Shown: positions 15,275 to 24,779 of the stretch, one piece after another
Numbering within the stretch: the first letter of the stretch is position 1
Layout of the letters: each line of letters begins with the position of its first letter
Source: an uncultured Collinsella sp.
GTDB taxonomy: Bacteria; Actinomycetota; Coriobacteriia; Coriobacteriales; Coriobacteriaceae
Direction: 5' to 3'
Assembly: GCA_900541725.1 (NCBI GenBank)
Contig: UQLB01000001.1
Span: 1-64,000, forward strand
Length of the DNA: 64,000 nt
Program-made: the position numbers and the translations under genes
The notes under the pieces: generated by a model
What the model was told of the DNA's origin: nothing
Databases searched by the model: none
What the model saw: the letters and a program-made list of their open reading frames with translations, nothing else

Positions 15275-15978
15275 TGCAAAAACGCATCACTATCTTTGAT
15301 ACCGTCCGCGGGTTTACGATGATTTCAATGGCAGGTTTTCACGCTTGCTACGATCTCGCCTACCTGTACGGTTGGGATATGCCCTGGTTTACCCAGACCG
15401 TCTTTCAAGACATCTGGCGCGCCAGCATCAGCTGGGTATTCTTGTTTATCGCGGGTTGGATGTGCACTCTTTCGCGCAACAATATCAAACGTGCCGCCAA
15501 ATACGCCTTAGCAGCACTCGTCGTCTGGTTGGCAACAACACTTGTCTCAGTCGACGATTCGGTTAATTTTGGCATCATCTACTGTATGGCCGCATGTACC
15601 GGCATCGTAGCGTTGACCAATCCCGTCCTTAAGAAGATTTCGGCGAGATGGGGCGTGTCCCTATGCCTTGTGTTGTTCGCCCTCACCTGGAGCATCCCCA
15701 AAACGACCTACCCTGTCCCATACCTGGCGTGGCTAGGATTTCCGAGCCCTGGATTTATCTCAGGTGATTACTACCCCATCATCCCGTTTATCTTTATGTA
15801 TCTTGCAGGATACTTCGCCGCACACATAGCGAAGGGAATCGATAAGACCGTCCCTAGCTGGGCCTACGCGAATCCCATCCCGGCGCTCGCCAGCCTTGGA
15901 CGTCACGCACTCCCCTTTTATCTACTGCATCAGCCCATCATTCTGGGCATTTTGGAGCTCGCCTACTCGGTGCGATAA
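15274..15978 (+). CDS. DUF1624/HGSNAT-like multipass membrane protein
   Basis: This 234-residue protein has about seven hydrophobic segments and begins RITIFDTVRGFTMISMAGFH. That resembles the DUF1624 (heparan-alpha-glucosaminide acetyltransferase catalytic) family, in which a membrane His and an acidic residue take part in acyl transfer. It ends with LGRHALPFYLLHQPIILGI, a segment common to membrane acyltransferases. The substrate is unknown. It overlaps the lexA stop codon by one base and so is part of the SOS-controlled transcript. Its last 16 bases overlap the 3' end of convergent hflX. Confidence 0.75.
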   Translation: MQKRITIFDTVRGFTMISMAGFHACYDLAYLYGWDMPWFTQTVFQDIWRASISWVFLFIAGWMCTLSRNNIKRAAKYALAALVVWLATTLVSVDDSVNFGIIYCMAACTGIVALTNPVLKKISARWGVSLCLVLFALTWSIPKTTYPVPYLAWLGFPSPGFISGDYYPIIPFIFMYLAGYFAAHIAKGIDKTVPSWAYANPIPALASLGRHALPFYLLHQPIILGILELAYSVR

Positions 15979-17252
15979 CGCTCAAGCCGAGGTGCAATAC
16001 GAGCCGGCAGTTTCGCCACAATACGAACGCCATCCTCAAGATATTCCTCGTGCAAAAGGGCCCCCTGCTCATGCACGAGCGTGATGAGCGCACCTTCACG
16101 ATATGGAATGTCAGCTGAAAGCAGTACATCGGTGGCAGCTGCCTCGCGAGCAATGCGATCGACGAGCTCGTCAAGTCCCTCGCCCGTTTGGGCCGAGAAC
16201 AGCACAGCCTCGGAATAGCGACGACGGAAACTTAATCGATCAACGCTATCGAGAAGATCGATTTTATTGAATACGGTCAGCGTTAGGCGCTCTCCGGCGC
16301 CGATCTCATCAAGCACGCGGTCGACAGCCTCCAGCTGCCGCTCATAGTCCTCGTCAGACGCATCTACGACTTTGAGAATTAGATCGGCACCCAAAACCTC
16401 GGACAGCGTCGATTTAAAGGCATCGACCAGACCATGCGGCAGCTTTTGAATAAAGCCGACGGTATCAGTAATCGTCATGCCGCGACCGCCGGGCAGGCGA
16501 TACGAACGCGTCGTCGGGTCGAGCGTAGCAAACAGCTTGTCCTGAGAAAGTACCGTAGAGCCGGTCAGACGATTGAGCAACGTCGATTTACCGGCATTGG
16601 TATAACCGGCTAACGCGACGCGAAACGCCGGTGACTCAATGCGGCTCTTAGACTGGACATCGCGGCGCTGTTCAACCTGCTTAAGCTCACGACGAAGCGC
16701 GGCAATCTTATTGCGAATCAAGCGACGGTCAACCTCGAGCTGGCTTTCACCCTGGCCAAAGCGCGAACCGATGCCGCCGCGCGTCTGCTCCTTGGCAAGA
16801 TGGCTCCACATACCGCGCAGACGAGGCAACAGATATTGAAGCTGTGCCAGCTGTACCTGTAGGCGTCCCTCACGCGTCTGAGCATGCAGGCCAAAGATAT
16901 CCAGGATCAGTGCTGTACGATCGATAATCTTTACCGGCTCGCCCACGGCTTTCTCCAAATAGGATTGCTGCGAGGGCGTCAGGTCGTCGTCAAAAATAAC
17001 GACATCGGCATCCATACGATGTACCAGGCCGCACAGCTCTTCAACCTTACCGGAACCGATAAACGATTTTGGATACGGCTTAACCAGACGCTGTGACAAA
17101 CGCGCCACACACTGGGCGCCAGCCGTATGGGCCAGGCGCTCAAGCTCGTCAAGCGAACGATCGAGCGGCCACGCATTGTCGCGCCACTCAACACCAACTA
17201 ATATGGCACGCTCGGGCTCGGGTGCCGTGGGAACAAGGGGAAAACGGGCCAT
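15963..17252 (-). CDS. hflX: ribosome-associated GTPase HflX
   Basis: This 429-residue GTPase splits stalled or hibernating 70S ribosomes. The N-terminal HflX domain (to about residue 185) ends in a coiled-coil helix (RLIRNKIAALRRELKQVEQ). The G domain has G1 GYTNAGKST, G3 DTVGF and G4 NKID. The start overlaps the miaA stop (TAATG), the same hfq-less miaA-hflX coupling seen in many bacteria. Its 3' end overlaps a convergent membrane-protein gene by 16 bases. Confidence 0.96.
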   Translation of the reverse strand: MARFPLVPTAPEPERAILVGVEWRDNAWPLDRSLDELERLAHTAGAQCVARLSQRLVKPYPKSFIGSGKVEELCGLVHRMDADVVIFDDDLTPSQQSYLEKAVGEPVKIIDRTALILDIFGLHAQTREGRLQVQLAQLQYLLPRLRGMWSHLAKEQTRGGIGSRFGQGESQLEVDRRLIRNKIAALRRELKQVEQRRDVQSKSRIESPAFRVALAGYTNAGKSTLLNRLTGSTVLSQDKLFATLDPTTRSYRLPGGRGMTITDTVGFIQKLPHGLVDAFKSTLSEVLGADLILKVVDASDEDYERQLEAVDRVLDEIGAGERLTLTVFNKIDLLDSVDRLSFRRRYSEAVLFSAQTGEGLDELVDRIAREAAATDVLLSADIPYREGALITLVHEQGALLHEEYLEDGVRIVAKLPARIAPRLERYRTE

Positions 17253-18190
17253 TAGACAGCCTCAATACGATGCAGGATATCCTCAACGACCTCATCGATC
17301 GTACATTCATCCATATCAAACCACACGATGCGGTCATCGCGTTTAAACCACGAAAGCTGACGTTTGGCATAGCGACGCGAACGCATCTTAATGAGTTCGC
17401 GAGCCTCGTCCATGCTCGTCACGCCATTGAAAGCATCGATAATCTCTTTATAGCCAATTGCCTGCATCGAAGTCAGGGCATCTCCCAGCCCTTGGTCCAT
17501 AAGACCGCGAACCTCATCAACAAGACCCTGTTCAAACATCAGATCGACACGCAGGTTAATGCGCTCGTAGAGCACCGCGCGATTACGCGTCAGACCAAAC
17601 CATAGGGCATGATAATGCTCGCGCGGAACACTAAACTGCGACTTTTGCTGCGCGTAGGACACACCATCATCGTACATTTCGAGCGCGCGAATCACGCGAC
17701 GAACATTATGGGGGTGGATGACCGCAGCAGACTCGGGGTCACGCTCGGCAAGAAGCGCGTGCAGCGCTTCCTCGCCCATGCGCTCGGCAAGTTCCTGATA
17801 CCCCGCGCGACGATCGTCCTCAAGTTCACCCGAGGGAAAGTCCATCTCATCGAGGGCGGCCTTGAGATACAGCCCCGTACCTCCGCAAAAAACCGGCAGG
17901 CAATCCGAACCAAGGAGACGTTCAACATGCGCGCGAGCGTCAGCCTGATAAAGCGCAGCAGAATATGCCACACCCGGCTCTACAATGTCGACGAGACGCA
18001 GCGGCGCCGTACACTCATTGGGCGCCATCTTTGCGGTACCGATGTCCATGCCGCGATAGATTTGCATCGCATCGCACGACAGCACTTCGGACGAAAGACG
18101 AGCGGCCAAACGGTCGGCAACATCACTCTTACCAACCGCCGTCGGACCAACGATCGCAACGGCGGAAAGACCTGCCCCGGAAGAAACCAT
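17252..18190 (-). CDS. miaA: tRNA dimethylallyltransferase
   Basis: This 312-residue enzyme transfers the isopentenyl group to A37 of tRNAs reading UNN codons. The P-loop GPTAVGKSDVA is near residue 15, DAMQIYRGMDIGTAK follows near 40-55, and the tRNA-binding Q-x-IGYKE and RRYAKRQLSWFKRD segments are in the C-terminal third. It is sandwiched between miaB and hflX with one-base TAATG overlaps on both sides. MiaA makes i6A37, and MiaB then methylthiolates it. Confidence 0.97.
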   Translation of the reverse strand: MVSSGAGLSAVAIVGPTAVGKSDVADRLAARLSSEVLSCDAMQIYRGMDIGTAKMAPNECTAPLRLVDIVEPGVAYSAALYQADARAHVERLLGSDCLPVFCGGTGLYLKAALDEMDFPSGELEDDRRAGYQELAERMGEEALHALLAERDPESAAVIHPHNVRRVIRALEMYDDGVSYAQQKSQFSVPREHYHALWFGLTRNRAVLYERINLRVDLMFEQGLVDEVRGLMDQGLGDALTSMQAIGYKEIIDAFNGVTSMDEARELIKMRSRRYAKRQLSWFKRDDRIVWFDMDECTIDEVVEDILHRIEAV

Positions 18191-19560
18191 TAGCGCGGCT
18201 CGCCCACAACGGAGCCGGACAAATACCAGGTCTTGGCAACGTCAACGTCAACATCAACGATCTTGCCAACAAGCTGATCGATGCTGTAACCCTCGGGGAT
18301 AGGCGCATGCACGGTCTGATTCTTGGGACTCTTGCCCAGCAGGACCGCATCGTTCTTCTTGCTCGTGCCCTCAATGAGCGCCGGCACCACAGTATGAAGC
18401 TCACCCTGGTTATACTCATGTGCCGTGGTCTCGATAACCTTAACCAGGCGGTTGAAACGCTCGAGAATAACCTCATGCGGCGTAGGATCGTCAATCTCTG
18501 CGGCCGGGGTACCGGCGCGCTTGGAATAGATGAAGGTATAGGCCTGGGCATAGCGGACCGTCTCGGCAAGTGAAAGCGTCTGCTCAAAGTCTTCTTCAGT
18601 CTCGCCCGGGAAGCCAACGATAATGTCGGTCGAGAGCGCGATATCGGGCATACGGTTGCGAATGCGATCGACCAAGCCCAAATAGTCCTCGCGTGTATAA
18701 CGGCGATTCATCTCTTTGAGGATCCGCGTCGAACCTGACTGGACGGCCAAGTGCAGCTGCGGCATAACGGCAGGCGTTTCGGCCATGGCGTCGATGGTCT
18801 CGGGCAGCAGATCCTTGGGATGAGAAGACGTAAAGAAGATGCGCTCCACACCCGTATCGCCCACGGCACGCAGCAGATCGGCAAAACGCGGCTTACCAAA
18901 CAGATCGCGACCATATGAGTTAACGTTTTGACCCAGCAGCGTAATCTCACGCACGCCCTGGCGCACCAAACCAGTCACCTCGTCGACAATCTCCTCGAAG
19001 GGGCGGCTCTTTTCGCGACCGCGCACGTACGGCACGATGCAATAGGTGCAGAAATTATTGCAGCCCGTCATGATGGGCACCCAGGCGTGATACTGGGTCT
19101 CGCGATGCCACGGCATGCTCATGGCATCCGTATCCTCATGCTCATTGGTGCGGATATGACGCTTGCCGTCAAGGAACGCCTCGGCAATGAGCTCGGCCAC
19201 ATGTGCGATAGAATGCGTGCCAAAGATGACATTGACGTTATCGACGTTGGTGAGCAGGCCCTCGCCATCACGCTGCGCAATGCAGCCGCCCACGGCAACC
19301 ACACGCTTGCCCGAAGGCGAAGGCGGCAGGCTTTTGCAGGAATTGCACTGACCGTACAGGCGAGTATCGGCGGCCTCACGCACACAGCATGTCATGAAGA
19401 CAACGATATCGGCATGCTCGGGATCGAGCGCCATGAGGCAACCATACGAATCGAGCAGACCGCTCACGCGCTCGGAATCGTGCTGATTCATCTGGCAGCC
19501 AAAGGTGCGGATAAAGTAGGTTTTACCGGCAAGAATATCGCGTACGGAACGCTGGTCCAT
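18190..19560 (-). CDS. miaB: tRNA-2-methylthio-N6-dimethylallyladenosine synthase
   Basis: This radical-SAM methylthiotransferase of about 456 residues converts i6A37 to ms2i6A37 in tRNA. The N-terminal domain has three cluster-binding cysteines (FGCQMNQHDSE, TCCVREAAD, GGCIAQ). The radical-SAM motif is CNNFCTYC and a C-terminal TRAM domain follows. ATG codons at 19566 and 19560 are possible; 19560 is better spaced from AGGA. The 60-odd extra codons of the longer frame have non-coding composition. It is coupled to miaA. Confidence 0.96.
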   Translation of the reverse strand: MDQRSVRDILAGKTYFIRTFGCQMNQHDSERVSGLLDSYGCLMALDPEHADIVVFMTCCVREAADTRLYGQCNSCKSLPPSPSGKRVVAVGGCIAQRDGEGLLTNVDNVNVIFGTHSIAHVAELIAEAFLDGKRHIRTNEHEDTDAMSMPWHRETQYHAWVPIMTGCNNFCTYCIVPYVRGREKSRPFEEIVDEVTGLVRQGVREITLLGQNVNSYGRDLFGKPRFADLLRAVGDTGVERIFFTSSHPKDLLPETIDAMAETPAVMPQLHLAVQSGSTRILKEMNRRYTREDYLGLVDRIRNRMPDIALSTDIIVGFPGETEEDFEQTLSLAETVRYAQAYTFIYSKRAGTPAAEIDDPTPHEVILERFNRLVKVIETTAHEYNQGELHTVVPALIEGTSKKNDAVLLGKSPKNQTVHAPIPEGYSIDQLVGKIVDVDVDVAKTWYLSGSVVGEPR

Positions 19561-19609
19561 GTGCATAAGTCCTAACGATGGAAGGGAGGCGAATCGAGGC
19601 AAGCAGAAG

Positions 19610-19927
19610 CTATGCCACAGGCTTAACATCATCCATGACGACGTTATCCATAGCAGCTCGATTGATCTGGTGAACGTAGATAGAAAGGCGGATGGCCGTG
19701 CGCGACTCCCCGTTAATGAGGATGTCGGAGAACACGGGCGCGCAGGAAATATCAAAACCGGTTGGAATCAAAAAACCGCGCGCGATAGCCACGGCCTTAA
19801 TGGCCTGGTTGACCGCACCGGCGCCGACACACTGGATGTTGACGGGTACACCATCCTTGACCATGCCGGCGATGGCGCCGGCAACGGACGCGGGCGATGA
19901 TTTGCTTGATACCTTCAGGCAATCCAT
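19610..19927 (-). CDS. spoVS: stage V sporulation protein S family
   Basis: This 105-residue Alba-like protein follows the SpoVS pattern closely (LKVSSKSSPASVAGAIAG and AVNQAIKAVAIARGFL). About 15-20 residues are added at the C-terminus compared with the usual 86. SpoVS affects cell division and sporulation in Bacillus, but the family is widespread in non-sporulating bacteria. Its position next to rny and miaB is conserved in many Gram-positives. The ATG at 19927 follows AGGAG. Confidence 0.93.
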   Translation of the reverse strand: MDCLKVSSKSSPASVAGAIAGMVKDGVPVNIQCVGAGAVNQAIKAVAIARGFLIPTGFDISCAPVFSDILINGESRTAIRLSIYVHQINRAAMDNVVMDDVKPVA

Positions 19928-20001
19928 GAAGAAACTCCTGCGTTTAAAAGTACGTTTTAACTGCAATAACTTTATCGTACCGAGTGGACTCGGTAAAGGC
20001 A

Positions 20002-21087
20002 CTATTCCTCTTTGGCAAGATCGAAGGTCACGGTGATTCGATCACGCGAAACACGAATCTTTGGGTCGCCGCAAAGGTTGAGATAGTACCGGGCGGCAAG
20101 GTCATTAAAGTCACGCTCCACAGCACGCGAAAACTGTGCCATGTCATCCTTGGCAATACGTAGCCCGCGACGATCCTTCGCAAGATCGACAGGAGCCGGC
20201 GCATGCGAGGACGAATCACGCTCGCGCAGCAGACGCGCGGTCACACCGCGAACGGGCTTAATCTGCCCTGCCAAAATGCGATGAGCCGTGCGCTCGGACA
20301 TCTCAAGACCCAAACCCGAACAGATACGGATAAAGTCCTCGGCATCAGAGGCAAGGCCTAAACGATCGACAACCGGAAGCTCACTCTCTTCATCAATGAA
20401 CAGGAGACGCGACGCATCGAGCCGACTTGACGCCTGAGCATAAAGGGTCGCGGCAATCTCAGACGGAGAACCAAGATAGACATCGCAACCACGCAACTCC
20501 TCGAGCGCAAAATCACAAGCAGCGCGAATAATATTATGCGGGCCGCGACCACAGACATAACGTCCGTCCTCATCCTTGACGGCCTGGGGCCAGCTGGACT
20601 GATCGGCACGCTCACTGAGGCGGTCGGCCGCAACGCTCACCTTAAAGGCCGAGCCAAGGTCGACACCAGACGTGACCACACGGGCCTCGTCGGTGTTCTG
20701 CTTGATCGAAAACAATGCCATGCCACGACCGTGAACGCCCCAACGGTCCATCTTCATGCTCTCGAGCTTGGAGGTGACGCGGGCATCGAAGATTCGCTCT
20801 TGCATATCCTGTGGAACGCCCGAACCGTTATCCAGAAAGACAAGCGTGCGGACGCCATCTTCCTTGGTCGTGGCGAGATAGACCTTGTCGGCGCCGGCAT
20901 CGCGAGCATTACGGAGCATTTCGATGACGATATCCTCGACATGCTGAATGTCGTGCTTTGCCTGGCGTCGCTCGGCCTCCGAAACGCGGAGGCGGACATA
21001 CCCCTCGCCAAGGTTCTCCTCGACGCGAAGGTTGCCCTCCCCCGACATCGACGCGATAAATGAGATGAGCTCGTTCGCGTCGCTCAT
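20002..21087 (-). CDS. GHKL-fold ATP-binding protein of unknown role
   Basis: This 361-residue protein has an N-terminal HATPase domain. The N box is IEMLRNARDAGADKVY near residue 55, the G1 box is DNGSGVP near 87, and GRGMALF is the G2-like lid near 120. A basic C-terminal part (about 225-361) contains an SERTAHRILAGQIKPVRGVT segment that may form a helical nucleic-acid-binding module. No phospho-acceptor His or transmitter domain is seen, so it is not an ordinary sensor kinase. It lies one base after rny and before spoVS, suggesting a link with RNA decay or division. The true function is unknown. Confidence 0.75.
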   Translation of the reverse strand: MSDANELISFIASMSGEGNLRVEENLGEGYVRLRVSEAERRQAKHDIQHVEDIVIEMLRNARDAGADKVYLATTKEDGVRTLVFLDNGSGVPQDMQERIFDARVTSKLESMKMDRWGVHGRGMALFSIKQNTDEARVVTSGVDLGSAFKVSVAADRLSERADQSSWPQAVKDEDGRYVCGRGPHNIIRAACDFALEELRGCDVYLGSPSEIAATLYAQASSRLDASRLLFIDEESELPVVDRLGLASDAEDFIRICSGLGLEMSERTAHRILAGQIKPVRGVTARLLRERDSSSHAPAPVDLAKDRRGLRIAKDDMAQFSRAVERDFNDLAARYYLNLCGDPKIRVSRDRITVTFDLAKEE

Positions 21088-21088
21088 A

Positions 21089-22639
21089 TTATTTAGCGAT
21101 ATCGACAGCGCGGCTCTCGCGAATCACGACGACGCGCACCTGACCGGGATACTCCATCTCTTCCTCGATCTGATGGGCGATATCGTGAGCCAGAACCGTG
21201 GACTGGGCATCGGAGATCTTGTCCGGCTGAACCATGACGTGGACCTCGCGACCGGCCTGCATGGCATAGGTACGCTCGACGCCGTCATGAGAGTTGGCGA
21301 TCTCCTCGAGCTTCTCAAGACGCTTGATGTAGTTCTCGGCAGACTCGCGACGGGCACCGGGGCGAGAGGCAGAGACAGCATCGGCGGCCTGCACCAGGAC
21401 ATCGAGCACCGTGTTGGGGTCGACATCGGCATGGTGAGCCTCGATAGCGTGGACGATAACGGGCTTCTCGCCATAACGGCGGGCAAGCTCAGCGCCGATG
21501 ACGGCATGCGGCCCCTCGACGTCATGGTCGATTGCCTTGCCCAGGTCATGAAGCAGGCCGGCGCGCTTGGCGGTCACAACGTCCAGGCCAAGCTCGGAAG
21601 CCATCACGCCGCAGAGATCAGAGACCTCGAGGGAGTGCTGAAGCACGTTCTGACCAAACGAAGTACGGTAGCGCAAGGCACCAAGGGTCTTGACGATCTC
21701 GGGGTGCAGGTCGTGGATGCCGGTATCGAAGGCAGCCTGCTCGCCAGCCTCGCGCACGCGCTGCTGAACCAGGTCGGCAGCCTTGTGATACATCTCCTCA
21801 ATGCGGGCGGGATGAATGCGGCCGTCAGCAATGAGGTTCTCGAGGGCAACACGGGCGGTCTCACGACGGACCGGATCGAAGCTCGAAAGAACGACGGTCT
21901 CGGGCGTGTCGTCGATCACGAGGTTGACGCCGGAAACCTGCTCGAAGGTGCGGATGTTGCGACCCTCGCGACCGATGATACGGCCCTTGAGGTCATCAGA
22001 GGGAATGTGCACGGAGGTAACGGTGACCTCGGCAGTGTGGTCGGCAGCGCAGCGCTGAATCGCCAGGGACAGAATCTCCTGGGCGGTCTTGTGGCACTCT
22101 GCGCGAACCTGCTGCTCGGACTCGCGAATGATCGTGGCGGCCTCGTGGGTGACCTCGCCGCGAACCTTATCGAGGAGCTCCTTGTGGGCATCCTCGCGGG
22201 TAAGGTCGGCGATACGCTCGAGCTCAGAGGTCTGCTTTGCGCAGAGCTCCTCGAGCTCACGGGAGCGCTTCTCGACCTGACCGGCCTGGCTGGACAGCTG
22301 GTGCTCACGCTTGTCAAGAGCGTCGTTTCGGCGATCGAGGGACTCCTCGCGCTGCATCACACGGTTCTCGAGCGTACGAATCTCGCTCTTACGCTGCTTG
22401 TCCTCGGCCTCGGCGGCCTGCTTGTTCTTGATGATCTCCTCTTTAGCCTCGAGCAGAGCCTCTTTTTTGAGGGTCTCGGCCTGACGCTTAGCATCACCGA
22501 TCAGGGACTCAGCCTGTGCGTGTGCCGACTGGATCTTTTCGTCGGCCTCGTGAAGACTACCCTGCTTGGCGGTGCGCATGTAGGCGATGGCGGCGATGGC
22601 ACCCAAAACGATGCCAACGAGCGCTGCGATGATAGGCAT
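21089..22639 (-). CDS. rny: ribonuclease Y
   Basis: This membrane-anchored endoribonuclease initiates mRNA decay. The 516-residue protein has an N-terminal membrane helix (IIAALVGIVLGAIAAIAYM), a long coiled coil (about 30-190), a KH domain (GRIIGREGRNIRTFEQVSG near 220) and an HD domain (HDLGKAIDHD and HHAD). The ATG at 22639 sits 5 bases after AAGGAG. It is the first gene of a run with the GHKL ATPase and spoVS. Confidence 0.97.
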   Translation of the reverse strand: MPIIAALVGIVLGAIAAIAYMRTAKQGSLHEADEKIQSAHAQAESLIGDAKRQAETLKKEALLEAKEEIIKNKQAAEAEDKQRKSEIRTLENRVMQREESLDRRNDALDKREHQLSSQAGQVEKRSRELEELCAKQTSELERIADLTREDAHKELLDKVRGEVTHEAATIIRESEQQVRAECHKTAQEILSLAIQRCAADHTAEVTVTSVHIPSDDLKGRIIGREGRNIRTFEQVSGVNLVIDDTPETVVLSSFDPVRRETARVALENLIADGRIHPARIEEMYHKAADLVQQRVREAGEQAAFDTGIHDLHPEIVKTLGALRYRTSFGQNVLQHSLEVSDLCGVMASELGLDVVTAKRAGLLHDLGKAIDHDVEGPHAVIGAELARRYGEKPVIVHAIEAHHADVDPNTVLDVLVQAADAVSASRPGARRESAENYIKRLEKLEEIANSHDGVERTYAMQAGREVHVMVQPDKISDAQSTVLAHDIAHQIEEEMEYPGQVRVVVIRESRAVDIAK

Positions 22640-22839
22640 GCTCACTCCTTTTTATGGATTCGTTACACAACAAAGCGAACCGTCCTTACGAACGGCTCGC
22701 GACATTTGAGTAATATGGGCGCAGCTTATGCGGGTCGGATACAGATAAACATATAAACAAACTCATCACAGATGAGCACATATCACAAAGCAAATGACAG
22801 TGTTTATCGTACGTTGAACCACAACAACTGTCAAATAAA

Positions 22840-22882
22840 TGGCCCCGGCACGGCGGCTAAAACGCGGTGAACGGCGGGGCCA
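22840..22882 (-). terminator. terminator after recX
   Basis: An outer stem TGGCCCCG/CGGGGCCA lies 15 bases after the recX stop codon and is followed on the minus strand by an A+T-rich ATTTATTT tract. Confidence 0.6.
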
Positions 22883-22896
22883 CAAAACGCATACGC

Positions 22897-23589
22897 CTAA
22901 AGTGCACATTCCTCGCATTCGGCATCGAGACGTGCCTTAACGGCATCGGCGGCGATGTGATACGAGAAGCCCTTGCCCATCAAAAACCGAACCAGTTTTT
23001 CGAATCCGCGCGTCTCTGGAACACGCCGCTTGGCGAGCAGGGCTGACGCACGCGCCAAATCGTCTTCGACGGCAAAATAATCCTCGGGATAACCGGGAAT
23101 GTCATCGAGCACAACATGACGTCGCTTGAGCTCGGTCTCGATTTTGCGCTGTCCCCAACCGCGCCGCTTGCGTTCCTCGATAAAGTACGAGCAAAAGCGG
23201 TTCTCGTCTAAAAAGCGATACTCGGTGGCGCGCTCGACGGCGAAATCAATCGCGGGCTGGCGAAAGCCGTAGCGAGCCAACTTGTCACGGACCTCACCCG
23301 TCGCATGGTCGCGGCGCGATAACATCTCGGTCACCATGGTAAGTGCACATTTACGCTCGATGAGCTGCACCGCCTCACGAAAGTTGTCCCAATCACAGGG
23401 AAGATCGGGGCGGTTTTTGACATACAGCCGCGCGACCCGCACGGGAATCCAAATGGACCGCTCAAAACCGCCCTCAAGCTCACAATCGATATGTGCGCAA
23501 GGCTTTTTGGACGCATACCCGCTCGAAAACGAGGAGGCCGCCTTCTTATCGGGAAAGACGACCGTGGCCTCGGTCACCGTATACGACAT
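22897..23589 (-). CDS. recX: RecA regulator RecX
   Basis: This 230-residue protein modulates RecA filaments. The C-terminal two thirds carry RecX helical repeats (RRDHATGEVRDKLARYGF, RFCSYFIEERKRRGWGQRKI and GFEKLVRFLMGKGFSYHIA). An N-terminal extension of about 75 residues precedes them. It lies 11 bases after recA and will share the SOS promoter. Confidence 0.93.
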   Translation of the reverse strand: MSYTVTEATVVFPDKKAASSFSSGYASKKPCAHIDCELEGGFERSIWIPVRVARLYVKNRPDLPCDWDNFREAVQLIERKCALTMVTEMLSRRDHATGEVRDKLARYGFRQPAIDFAVERATEYRFLDENRFCSYFIEERKRRGWGQRKIETELKRRHVVLDDIPGYPEDYFAVEDDLARASALLAKRRVPETRGFEKLVRFLMGKGFSYHIAADAVKARLDAECEECAL

Positions 23590-23600
23590 GAGCGTAACCG

Positions 23601-24749
23601 CTACTCGTCGTCATCATCGAGCATGGCGGAACCATCGATGGCGTAAAGCTCGTCAAACTCCTCAGGCGCAGGCTGATCGGTCAGCTCAACCTCGGACGGA
23701 GCATCGTCATCAAACTCAAGTCCGCAGGCAAGGCGGACCTTATGCTCAATCTCGTCGGCACAATCGGGGTGTTCGCGCAGGAACGCCTTGGCGGCCTCGC
23801 GACCGTTGCCGAGCTTGTCCTCACCATAGGCAAACCAGGAGCCCATCTTCTTGCAGATGCCGCACTCGACAGCCATGTCCAGAATCGAGCCCTCCTTAGA
23901 GATGCCCGTACCGTACATGATGTCGAACTCAGCAGAACGGAACGGAGCCGCCACCTTGTTCTTAACGACCTTGGCGCGCACGCGGTTACCGATAACCTCG
24001 TCCTTAAGCTTAATGCTGTCGATGCGGCGAATGTCGATACGAACCGAAGAGAAGAACTTAAGGGCGCGGCCGCCCGTCGTAGTCTCGGGGTTGCCGAACA
24101 TGACGCCGATCTTCTCACGCAGCTGGTTAATGAAGATGCACGTCGTGTTGGACTTGGACAGCGAGCCGGCGAGCTTGCGGAGCGCCTGGCTCATCAGGCG
24201 AGCCTGAAGACCGACCGTAGTGTCGCCGATTTCTCCCTCGATCTCGGCACGCGGGGTCAGCGCGGCGACGGAGTCGACGACGATGGCATCGATGGCACCA
24301 GAACGCACAAGCATGTCAACGATTTCGAGCGCCTGCTCACCCGTATCGGGCTGGGAAATGAGCACCTCGTCGATATCCACACCGATGCGCGCGGCATACG
24401 TGGGATCAAGCGCGTGCTCGGCATCGATAAATGCCACAACGCCACCCATTGCCTGGGCCTCGGCCAAGATCTCGAGCGAAAGCGTCGTCTTACCGGAGGA
24501 CTCGGGACCGTAGATCTCGACGATTCGGCCGCGCGGCACACCGCCGATACCCAGAGCGGCATCGAGTGCCAGAGCGCCCGTAGGGATGGCCTCGACCTCG
24601 AGCTCGGGGCCACCGTCGCCGTACCTCATGATGGAACCCTGGCCGAATTTCTTCTCGATCTCGGCCTTGGTGGTGGCGATCATCTCATCGCGCTCTTTAC
24701 CCGTCGTGCGAGCATGAACGGTACGTACGGGACCTGAATTCTTGGCCAT
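23601..24749 (-). CDS. recA: recombinase RecA
   Basis: This 382-residue ATPase forms filaments on single-stranded DNA for recombination and triggers LexA self-cleavage. Walker A GPESSGKTT, the L2/ATP sensor region FINQLREKIGVMFGNPETTTGG and the acidic C-terminal tail (ending MLDDDDE) are present. The ATG at 24749 follows GAGGAGGG. The promoter has a LexA box in its spacer. The N-terminus carries about 20 extra residues compared with E. coli RecA. Confidence 0.98.
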   Translation of the reverse strand: MAKNSGPVRTVHARTTGKERDEMIATTKAEIEKKFGQGSIMRYGDGGPELEVEAIPTGALALDAALGIGGVPRGRIVEIYGPESSGKTTLSLEILAEAQAMGGVVAFIDAEHALDPTYAARIGVDIDEVLISQPDTGEQALEIVDMLVRSGAIDAIVVDSVAALTPRAEIEGEIGDTTVGLQARLMSQALRKLAGSLSKSNTTCIFINQLREKIGVMFGNPETTTGGRALKFFSSVRIDIRRIDSIKLKDEVIGNRVRAKVVKNKVAAPFRSAEFDIMYGTGISKEGSILDMAVECGICKKMGSWFAYGEDKLGNGREAAKAFLREHPDCADEIEHKVRLACGLEFDDDAPSEVELTDQPAPEEFDELYAIDGSAMLDDDDE

Positions 24750-24779
24750 GAATAGCCCTCCTCTTAACAACCTGCATCG

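Noticed and set aside
19610..19927. Evidence for sporulation
   Set aside because: SpoVS occurs widely in non-sporulating bacteria and no other sporulation gene is present.
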